From contig MU859070.1 in assembly GCA_033297205.1 (NCBI GenBank), positions 62,001 to 126,000 on the forward strand: DNA of 64,000 bases, written 5' to 3'. The notes beneath the pieces are model-generated. The model did no database searches, was not told the origin of the DNA, and was given only the letters and a program-made list of their open reading frames with translations. Both the position numbers and the translations under genes were made by a program. This document shows positions 56,001 through 64,000 of the stretch, piece by piece; position 1 is the stretch's first letter, and the number at the start of each line of letters is the position of its first letter. This stretch comes from Pseudoneurospora amorphoporcata (taxonomy: Eukaryota > Ascomycota > Sordariomycetes > Sordariales > Sordariaceae).

Positions 56001-56141
56001 GTGTTTGAGGGTTTGAGAGGCGGTGATGAGGGCGGGGAGGAGGAGAGGACGAAGATGATGGCTGCGGGAGTGCTGGTGAGGTTGAGGGAGGGGGTGGAGA
56101 AGTATAGGCTGATGATGGTTGGGGATTTGATCGGGCTGTGA
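53006..56141 (+). CDS. tel2: TEL2/TELO2 PIKK-maturation factor
   Basis: Exons 53006-53834, 53889-54323 and 54385-56141 give 1006 residues, with introns of 54 and 61 nt that have CTGAC and ACTAAC branch sites. The start MDGLLTPISTSRL resembles fungal Tel2 heads. The N-terminal half is an alpha-solenoid. The conserved RARFLGMVVGEGLSSLID block begins the C-terminal domain. An acidic linker EELSDEELSEQDD and DSDDD (577-581) precedes KAPVYIRDLIRYLRDTDDYDR, the best-conserved C-terminal segment. Tel2 forms the TTT complex with Tti1 and Tti2, which with R2TP/Hsp90 folds the kinases TOR, ATM, ATR and relatives. The DSDDD sequence resembles the CK2-phosphorylated site bound by PIH1D1. A spliced, overlapping uORF may repress translation. 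Confidence 0.93.
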
Positions 56142-56681
56142 AAAGGTGACTGCACTTGAGTTTGAGATTGGGTTGAGAGAAGATGAAGAGGGAAGGGCGG
56201 GGAGATTGTGGAGAATGAGAGATAGAGTTTTGCTGGTCTAGCTTGGTGTAAGGGACCGTACTATGATTATGGTGGTCAAGGAGCTGTGTTGCTTGTTCTG
56301 GAATTCACTTTGACCCTGTAGTTGCAGCAATTCGTATGAAACCTGTGATCGAGCTACTCTCAAGTGCCATCCTTCAGTTCTGCCTGATGTAAAGTGATGA
56401 TACAATAGTAAGTATGTGTAGCCAAACAGTAACGGTCACAGAGGAAGAATTGAAGAATATGCAGGAGCTTGTCTCAGTGAAGAGGGTATTACGGCTGGGG
56501 TCGTCGAGGTTCTTTCACGGACACAGATAAGTGTCTTAACTCTAATCAAGACTTCAAAACATATTGCTTCCCATAGCTTCAAATAGGTATAACCAAGTCC
56601 TTCGAACAGTTGATAAATAAAACAAACTCGGTATCATAAAGCTGAAACGGACTAAGCAAAGGCGTCGAAAGCACCTGGAAA
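56142..56681. other. Convergent 3' flank of TEL2 and Pil1/Lsp1
   Basis: The 540 bp contain both 3' UTRs. AATAGTAAGT and AATAAAAC words near 56405 and 56616 suit polyadenylation. No gene is seen. Confidence 0.5.
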
Positions 56682-57924
56682 TTAGGCAGCAGTCATCTGC
56701 ACCTGGTGCTCCTGAGCACCCCCTACCACACTCCCGTTCCCAGTCGTATTCGTCTCAGTCCCTGTCAAACTCGCACCATCCAACACTTCCTTCTCATTCA
56801 ACTGCTGCCGCTGATGCTGTTGCTGCGCTACCTGGTGCGCTGCCTGCTGCTGCTGTGCCTCCTGCAAATGCTGACCTTCCGCCCTCGGCTGCGAAGCCTG
56901 GGACTGCTGAGCGTACTGCTGGCCCTGAGGAGGAGGCGAGTTGCTAGTTACATACTTGGCGTCCTCATCCAGACCCGCCGCCGACGCCATCGTCGCGGGC
57001 CTCCACTCCCGCAAATCGTCTTCGGCGTCGTTGAGGATCTGTCTGGCTTGGTGGCCCTGAGTGTATGGGATCTGCGAGTCGCCGGGGACGATGGGCGTGT
57101 CGTCGAGGAGGTTGAGCAGGCGGAGACCGTGGCGGGCGAGGATGACTTGCTTTTCGGCGCGCTCGATGGTGGCGAGAAATTCGGCTGTGTAGGCTTCTTT
57201 GAGTTTTTGACGTGTCTGTTTTTGGTTATGTTAGTCGATTGAACGTATGGGGAAAGAAAAAGAGAAAGAGAGTAGACATACAATATTCGACAACTGCGCC
57301 TCAGCAACCAAATTTTCCGCCTCGGCCCTAACGAGCTCCTGCTCCAGCACCACCAGCCTCGTGCTCTCGGGCTCCTTGGACTTAAGCTTCGCAATCTCGT
57401 CCGCGATCTTGTTCTTGCCGTCCCGGCTCGGCTGCACGCTCTTCTCCGTGTTACGGATGGCTTTCAGCGTGCCGCGGCTTTCGTCCAGCGCGTGCGCGTA
57501 GTTGTCCTCCTGCTCGCCCAGCTCCGACAGGATCACGCCTACCTTGTCGCTGATGTCACTGATACCTTCGTCCGAAGTCTGCTCTCCCCATTCTGAGAGC
57601 TGTTGGGCAATCGAGAGACGCTCCTTGGCCGCCGTCTCGTGCGCGGAAATCAGGTTGTTTTCTGACTTGATTAGGCGGTAGAGCTTCTTGGAGAGCTCGG
57701 GCTGGATGGTCCCCCGGAGGGAGGACAGGCTGAAGCCACGGCGTGAAGAGTGGTGGTGAGAGGTGGTGGAGGTGCCGTTACCGCTGCCCCGGTTGTTGGA
57801 GCGGATTGAAAGTGCTCGGTTCCTGAAGGGATTGTGTTAGTAGATGTTTGGGCAGAGCAATATGCTATGAACAGAGGTACCACAAGCTTGGAGAGCGACT
57901 GCTGTCGATGCTTTTGCGGGACAT
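56682..57924 (-). CDS. pil1: Eisosome core protein, Pil1/Lsp1 (PilA-like)
   Basis: Exons 57924-57881, 57822-57282 and 57215-56682 give 372 residues; introns are 58 and 66 nt. After MSRKSIDSSRSPSLWNRALS comes FSLSSLRGTIQPELSKKLYR, then the BAR-like helical core with SENNLISAHETAAKERLSIA, SDISDKVGVILSELGEQEDN, KSVQPSRDGKNKIADEIAKL and RAEAENLVAEAQLSNI. The last exon completes the fold (TRQKLKEAYTAEFLATIER ... RHGLRLLNLLDDTPIVPGD), then a Gln/Ala-rich tail. Pil1 and Lsp1 assemble into curved lattices under plasma-membrane furrows (eisosomes), bind PI(4,5)P2 and are controlled by Pkh kinases through N-terminal serines. The NRALSIRS head matches fungal PilA as I recall it, here split by the first intron. 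Confidence 0.94.
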
Positions 57925-59373
57925 GGTGGTAGGTTGCTTGGAGTTTTACAGAGGCTTGGTATCACTAGGTTGATGGATAGGTATTTGTGTGCTAACTTAC
58001 ATGGTGTCTGACAGCAGCTACTGATGGGAAGTATTATGAAATGTTCTCTCTTGAGTGGGTTTGTTGATGTTGATCGTTCTTTCTGATTGTCAGTTACCTC
58101 TTTGGAAGGTGCTGTTTAAGTGTTGCAGAAGTGTGTGGTTGATATTAGGCGGATATATAGACTCAATAGAGCACGTTGATGAATGAACCAGAAAAAAGAA
58201 GTAGTAAGGTATAGAGAGAGTACAAAAACAATTACCGTGGGATAAGTGTGGTTTTGAAGAAATATCCTGGTTTGCGGTTCCTGCGCAAGAGGCACAGGAT
58301 GGTACCTCTATTGGAGCGATCGACGGCGAGGCAGGTCGTCACAACTTCCTGCGTGCCAGTCTCCCGGTAATCTCAGGGTCGACGTCACTGGGCACGAGGA
58401 TGCTGAGGAAAGGCGATATAAACTGAACCAAGGTCTTCGATACCCCATAGGCCCTGGTAGATCGTAATGGGCTGGGAAAGGAATTGGAGAGTTGAAAGTG
58501 ACACTGGTATTACTGTACAGGTGTTAACCTTATCCCTCTTTGATGGCCTTCTCCCCTCTCTCTCCTCTTTTCTCTCACTAGTCTCATGCATGTTTGTCAA
58601 TCGCCTTCATTAACTGAAGCCCAACGCCCAACTTTGCCGTCCACGTTCTCAGATGACTTGTTTCCAAACTTAAAATAAAGAGGTGGTGTGGTTACTGTCG
58701 TCATGGCCTCCGTGTTTATGAAGTCTTCGAGACAAAGAGGTTGTGTGATGTCATATTAAAAGACCCTTCGCATCCGCTATTGGGGGTCAAACCCCACTTT
58801 CCAAAGCTCTTCCCCTGGTGAGTGCTCCAGGATGGCGACTCGGGTACTGTAGTGCAGTGCTATGATGCTATCAACAAAACCGATCATGAACAGTCTGATA
58901 CTGGTTGTCTTTCTCAGTAAAGGCCTTGTGCTACATATGAGACGTTGTGAATACTTGGGTATGCCTTATGTGCAGCTGAAAATACTCTGAACGAGAGTCT
59001 AGAGTTACTTGGCAGGTGTTCAAGACCGTGGGAGGCTATGGCTTCGTTGCTCGAAATAAATGGCATGTAGAGAGCTCAGGTAGGGCGCGAGTTTTCACAC
59101 TGGGCCCGAACAGCTTCTTTCCACACTGAGCGCCTGGCTTCTCTGTTTGCCCAAAAGACGAAAGTCTTCTTGGACTGCTGAGTGGATAAGTTCGACCAGT
59201 TCCACAGTCAGTAGATTTCGTGGTATCACCACAATAGATTCCTCTCCGCTCTTAAAATCTTGTTTCTTTTGCTCCTTAAATACATGGCCGCTGTAAGTAT
59301 GACGATGATACATTTATGTAGGAAATTTTCACCCAAACCCGTATGTCTATTAACTCCACCAGTCTCTCCTCCC
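57925..59373. other. 1.4-kb upstream region of the Pil1 gene
   Basis: It holds the Pil1 leader and promoter and the 3' flank of OST1. A possible 5'-UTR donor GTAAGT with a start-stop ATGTAA lies at 57997-58002 on the minus strand. No gene is supported; the minus-strand frame at 59095-59313 is weak. Confidence 0.5.
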
Positions 59374-60993
59374 TTATTTCTTGGGAGTGAACTTAAGGTT
59401 GATAAGGCTGAGAAGCCACAAGCTCACAAAAACGGTCATGGCACTGCTAAACACCACAATGGGCTTACGCAGAACTGCCGACAAGGGGTAGTCATAGGTG
59501 ACGGTGAGATCACGGTCTCTGAAATCATCGACCAAGTTGCGGCCCTTGATAACAAGAGCTGTGCGGCCGATGGTATCCAAGAAGGTCTTGTGAATCTGCA
59601 CGCCAGCTTCAGAGATCGAGGACTTGGGGATCCCGGTGGTCCATTTTACATTCCTTTGCAAAACATGTCAGTACCACGTTAGGGCATTTTTGGGGTCGGG
59701 AAAACATACTCAGCTCCCTCAGGCAGAATCAAACGGACCACAACCTGCTCGTATTCAACACCCTCGGCTTGCTTGGGACCCTCAAGGAAGGGAACATTCA
59801 GAACGAAGCCTCCGGTGGCCGTCTTGCGCAGGAAGTTCTTCGCGTCCGAGTTCCACCCAATGGTGAACGGATACTTCCAGCCTCCAAACAACGGGTATCT
59901 AGGCTTGATTTCAAGCAGAGCCTCCCTCTTGTTGCTACGGAAGCGAGACGTGGACACATTGCCGATCACATCGGTGTAGTAGGGGTCGGCGCTGCCAACG
60001 CGCAGGGGGAACTTCATCTCCTTGAGCGCATGGGTGACGGGGTTGTAGTATTGAGACTGCTGCCACTTGACCCGGTTGAAGAGAGACGAGAGGTTGGCGC
60101 CGCGGTGCTCGAGATCGTAGCGCTCCTCGAACGCCACATTTCCGCCCCAGTGACTGATCTCAATGTCGCGCTCGAGGTGAGAAACGTGGATCAAGGGCTT
60201 GTTGAACTCGAAACGAACTTGGACGGGCTCGAGCGCGCCGGCGGGCTTTTCGTCAAAGGGACCATAGACAAGCTTGGATCCCTGCTTCTGGGGAAACTCC
60301 TTGATGTCTCCACTGCCAGGAAGCTTGGTGTAATCGGGAATGTTGGTCGATGCGAACTTGACTTCGGTCTTCTGCTTGGAGGTCGTGTAGACCGAGGGGC
60401 AGTAGGCCGAGAAGGAGTACGAGAGGAACTGTTGCTCCTCCTGCTTGATCGTGGCGGGGAGAGGCTTGTAGGCGCTCAGGAGGTAGTAGGTAATGCCCAG
60501 AGTCTGTTGCGCGCCGGCCGCAAGAGGCGTGGGGAGTCGTACCCGAACGTACTGGTTGGGGCTACGGAAAAAGGTTAGATGGGGACTTGGGAGACAGATG
60601 GACAGCAATCACTGACCCGAACAACTCGATTTTCACAGGCTCGACAATGAATGGACCGGACTCGGCATTCTTGCGATCCCTAACCTCCAGACCACCCAGA
60701 CGCGACAACTGCTCGTTCGTAAAAGGCAGAATGTAATCGGACTGTGCCTCCTTGTCGATGTTTTCTATTACGACATTGATGGACTCCTTGACGTAGTTCT
60801 TCTCCAAGGATACGATGTGGACGAGGTTGACATTCTTGAAGACTTGGGGCGGCGTGAATGCTGGCGGGACAGATGCGCTCGAGGTGCCGCTATCGCTGTG
60901 CTTGTGATGGTGATGGTGGTGTCCATGCGCCGAGCTTGTCGAAGCCAGGGAAAGCAACGAAAGGACGGCAGAGAAGACGGCCGATGTCTTCAT
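59374..60993 (-). CDS. ost1: OST1 (ribophorin I) oligosaccharyltransferase subunit
   Basis: Exons 60993-60617, 60561-59710 and 59653-59374 give 502 residues; introns are 55 and 56 nt. A signal peptide covers about residues 1-22 (VLSLLSLASTSSA), and the mature N-terminus has a natural His run, HGHHHHHHKH, at 23-32. The luminal body has NVVIENIDKEAQSDYILPF, FSYSAYCPS-like and EISHWGGNVAFEERYDLEHRG segments, the last strongly conserved in ribophorin I. It ends in a single membrane helix (PIVVFSSAMTVFVSLWLLSL) and a short basic cytosolic tail, LKFTPKK. Ost1 belongs to the complex that moves the Glc3Man9GlcNAc2 glycan to Asn in the ER. The third exon's acceptor is CAAAG, weaker than usual but correct in phase. 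Confidence 0.95.
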
Positions 60994-63877
60994 CTTGAAG
61001 GAAAGGACCGGGACGCGTTCATGAACCGTTCAATAGTCCAATTGATGATGTGGAAGACTAAGCTTGGGGGAAAGGGACCTTAGCAGGCGCCGGACAATCA
61101 ATTACACGAGAAGCTGGCCGTCAAGAGTGTACCGACAAGCATCACCGTGGCCTCTCGATAATCGGCCGTGTCCCGCCAGCTGTCCAGCACTTCTCCAAAA
61201 CGCTTACGTTGCTGTTGTGGTGGACCCTTGTTCGTCCGTAGAGGTGTCCACCCCGGCAATTAGAGCTCGGGCCACCAAGCTTACCTGTACAATCTAATGC
61301 TGGGTTGTCTGTCAGCTCAGTACGCCTGGTCTACTGTCCTGGTTGTCATGAACCTCTTTTATAAAAAGCATGGAATGAATGGTTGTGTACGGTTTCAAAA
61401 GGCATTACCAAGTATTAACATGGCAAATCAAACCTCCAAAACAGTAAACAGATGGTAATATACGCCTTGGTAATTGAACAAAACGCATCACTTGGATATA
61501 AAAACGCCAGGGAAAGTCGGCCATTGAGGTCTCAGGCTAACAAACAATCCAGTATTGGACTGTAAGCTTCCGAGTGGATCCCCAGGTCCCGCTCGACGGG
61601 AGGTCCGTTCACCTCCACCCAGCCTTGGCCCCGGGCTCCGGCCGGGATTTTAGCTTCGGAGGATGATGACGCCGTGGTCCGGACTCCCGACGTTCTTTTT
61701 CTGTTTTATGACTGAGAGGTTTCAATGTGAGATGGAAGCTTGAGCCACCTCATGGGATCCATCCCCAGTATCCCACGAAAAGCTTTTGGCGGGCGCTTCC
61801 GTCTGCATGGAACCGATCGATCCTTGAAGACGTCAAGACTCAAGACTGTAGGGGCTGCCCCGCCATACGCGCACTTCTCTGGAGGCGCGGGGTGTTCACT
61901 TCAGATTCATCTCCGAACTTCAGAGGATTATTCTACTGGTTACCTTACTTTTCCCGAAATTTTGGACATAGACGTAGCTCCCATGGCGCCTTCATGTCCT
62001 CCATGTTGGTCCACCATGGTTGGCCAGCTCATATCAATGCCCCTGATGGTGATTTGAGTTGCCATTGAGCTTCTGCCCAAAGCTGCAGGGGTAGCTTCCA
62101 CTTGTCACCACTGCGCAACCCTGTCAGCGGTGATAATGAGGGGCAAATGTGCACAGCTTGTGAGCTTGCAAACGCCCATTCTCTCAAACTTGCGAGAAAC
62201 TCTCTCGGGAAGTTTGGCCTGTCTTCTCTGACTTTATCATCATGGGCTATAGTCCCGACATCATATTTGAACTTGACATCAGGGACCAGCTTAACTTTAA
62301 GGGGGTGGAGGGGGAGAAGAAACCCACGAACTGCCCAACCGCTACTGCACTCGGGTTGTGGATCGCAAAGTCCCTCCTCCCGTCCAGCTAGGATCCTATT
62401 TCGACGAGGTCATGGGCGGATTTCCGAGCTGGTTTCCACTTCATCATACCCTGAAATGCAATCTAGCTTCAGCTTGACAGCTTCCACTTTGCTTGGCAGC
62501 ACGTTCTAGCTGTGAGCCCGATGATGCCGACTGCTCCTCCACATGTTTGTACACAATTAGTTGATTCCTACCCAGCTCGTTTAAATATATAAGGCACAGG
62601 CCGTTGCCGTGTTCCTGAATATCAACCTTATTTGTTCTCTTCTTCCGACTTTCGAGCTTCAGTGGACGTCGACAACCACAGTATATAACCCAGAGCTATC
62701 AAGATTTCTGTCATCTCGCCCATCATGGTTGGACTTGGAGCTAAGCCTCCCTTTCCCAGAAAGGGTACCGGTACGTACAGAGATTTGTTTTTCGGCCTCA
62801 TCATCAATTACATCTCTCCGGTCAGTTGATCAAGCCGTCCGATATAACTATGCACCTACTCCACCTCCCGGTACATGTTCTTTTCACTTCGTTGAGCCAA
62901 ATCATCGAATGCCGGGCGGCGTGAGAAGTCGGGTTTCGGACGGCAGGACATGCACAAGTTGTTGCGTCTTCACATTACACCGACTCTCGGTTTTCACGGC
63001 TCGAGTGAGAGACCAAGTGGCGTGGGTGCCCTCTGCTGAAGCTGTGGTGCTACCTACTACTTTGTGCCGACAGGTTCTTTTGAGATTTCATCCGTCGAGA
63101 CACCTCCGTGACCTAACCGCGGAGTTTCCCGTCACTTTTCATCCCGCTACCAGGTCCATTCCCCCCTGGCATCTTCCATTCGCGTGGAGGTATCATCCCG
63201 CATGGTGCCTTCCCCGACACCAACCTACCAAGATATACACCATTGTGTTTGCCGGTAGTATTAGGTTGCTTGGCTTTGCCAGCATACTACTTACCCGCCT
63301 TAAGCAGAAGCGGAAATGGTGGGCAACCCTTTCCCTCGGACATGGAGGGGTAGCTTCCTTCGTTTCTGCTGACCGCTCTGGATGGGTCAGCTTAACCCTT
63401 CTTTCCTTCACAACTTGGCGTGCGTACCGTGCCTCGAGCCTGTCAGCTTGTGGCCGCCGCACCATGGGTGAGGTACTACCAACCAGCCAGCAGTGAATTT
63501 CAAGTGGGAAAGAGCGGATGAAACTGAGGTTGAGGAAGCGGTTGATATCTAAATCCTTGGATGAAAACCCGAAGGTCCCGTCTTCCTGATGATCAGCTCC
63601 CGACCTCCGACCTATTCAAGCTATTGCCTGCACCACCGGCAACCCAACACCCAGAGTGACATCACCGACTTCACCTAAGAGACCCTAAGCCACTTCAACT
63701 GCTTTCCAACACCCTGCTACTATACCATCATTCGTTGCCTTTCCCTCTACTACAGGGGTAACAACATCGGACGCCCCAATTTCCCTGCGTTTGCCGGCTT
63801 GTGAACGGAAGTGTTCGGTTTCTTGCCGCCATTTCGTCCCCTTCAGGCAACTTTCCTGCAGGGCTTTCTATGCAGCT
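60994..63877. other. 2.9-kb region upstream of OST1 without clear genes
   Basis: It holds the OST1 promoter, a TIR element at 61288-61564 and a GC-rich palindromic stretch near 61620-61660 (CCCCGGGCTCCGGCCGGG). From 61700 there are many weak frames. The longest, 62609-63496 on +, gives 295 residues rich in Ser, Arg and Pro with no domain, so I leave it unannotated. The region may be a long leader of a gene that starts at the right edge. Confidence 0.45.
61288..61564. mobile_element. MITE-like TIR element, copy 3
   Basis: The left end reads TACAATCTAATGCTGG and the right end CCAGTATTGGACTGTA, inverted copies of each other and of the ends at 6201-6386 and 10707-10985. The length is 277 bp. It lies 295 bp upstream of the OST1 start codon, so it may lie within or next to that promoter. 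There is no coding capacity. Confidence 0.68.
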
Positions 63878-64000
63878 ATGGCGCCTGCCGGGAGTTCGTC
63901 GCCAAGAAGCCTAGTCCATCATGAGCATCCCCCTCCTCTCAGCAGACTTCGCTCTTATCACCACCACGCCCACTGCCACAGTCGGAACCATTCCAACGCA
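63878..64000 (+). CDS. Possible start of a gene cut by the window edge
   Basis: Two frames stay open to the right end: one from 63878 (MAPAGSSSPRSLVHH) and one from 63921 (MSIPLLSADFALITTTPTAT). A third ATG at 63870 gives a 15-codon uORF that overlaps the first. With about 40 or fewer codons each, no family can be assigned and either could be chance. The long gene-free stretch before it would suit a regulated gene with a long leader. Confidence 0.22.
   Translation, partial: MAPAGSSSPRSLVHHEHPPPLSRLRSYHHHAHCHSRNHSNA

Noticed and set aside
58889..58918. Single end resembling the TACARTC TIR family
   Set aside because: ACAGTCTGATACTGGTTGTC matches one arm, but I found no inverted partner within several hundred bases, so it is not called an element.
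1..64000. CRISPR arrays, 5S or other rRNA genes, phage or secondary-metabolite clusters
   Set aside because: No regularly spaced repeats, rRNA-like sequence, PKS/NRPS domains or phage genes were seen on either strand.

Overview
The window is nuclear DNA from a filamentous ascomycete, most likely a Sordariales fungus of the Neurospora/Sordaria type. Genes are separated by 0.2-6 kb gaps and lie on both strands without operons. Introns are short (46-128 nt, apart from one of 417 nt), with GTRNGT-like donors, CTAAC/CTGAC branch sites and CAG/TAG acceptors. Products include complex I 49-kDa subunit, COX17, COQ6, Pil1/Lsp1 and Zn2Cys6 families in their ascomycete forms. The species is inferred from gene style and protein similarity as I remember it; no search was run. 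Exon models were built by hand from splice signals, reading phase and family similarity.

Layout. 1-10.2 kb: a PX-PH-RhoGAP protein (Bem3-like) and a Zn2Cys6 transcription factor, both +. 10.2-20.2 kb: mostly non-coding, holding one conserved small protein with several RRxS motifs, two kinds of short TIR element, tandem repeats and a 34-base A tract. 20.2-28.2 kb: BTB protein with a KxPx repeat (-), PXR1 (-), an unidentified coiled-coil protein (+), COX17 (-), and a tRNA-like relic. 28.2-40.1 kb: MCM4 (-), coatomer zeta (+), SUA5 (-), a STE20/GCK-type kinase (-), a small DUF7053-like protein (-). 40.9-53 kb: COQ6 (+), a Cys- and Gln-rich unknown (+), complex I 49-kDa (-), RPC40 (+), UBA3 (-). 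53-64 kb: TEL2 (+), a Pil1/Lsp1 eisosome protein (-), OST1 (-), then a long stretch without a clear gene and perhaps the start of one at the right edge.

The genes are mainly housekeeping and do not form one pathway. Shared themes are mitochondrial respiration (COX17, COQ6, 49-kDa subunit), the secretory route (coatomer zeta, OST1), genome maintenance (MCM4, TEL2, and PXR1 with its telomerase link) and polarity (Bem3-like GAP, GCK kinase). Several pairs are divergent (PXR1/coiled-coil, MCM4/zeta, DUF7053/COQ6, 49-kDa/RPC40, UBA3/TEL2) or convergent (zeta/SUA5, RPC40/UBA3, TEL2/Pil1).

I found no CRISPR array, secondary-metabolite cluster or complete autonomous transposon. The most novel items are a three-copy family of 186-279 bp TIR elements (MITE-like), a separate 270-bp TIR element, a six-nucleotide micro-exon in UBA3, a seven-nucleotide first exon plus a 46-nt intron in the DUF7053 gene, an overlapping spliced uORF on TEL2, and the KxPx tetrapeptide array fused to a BTB domain.
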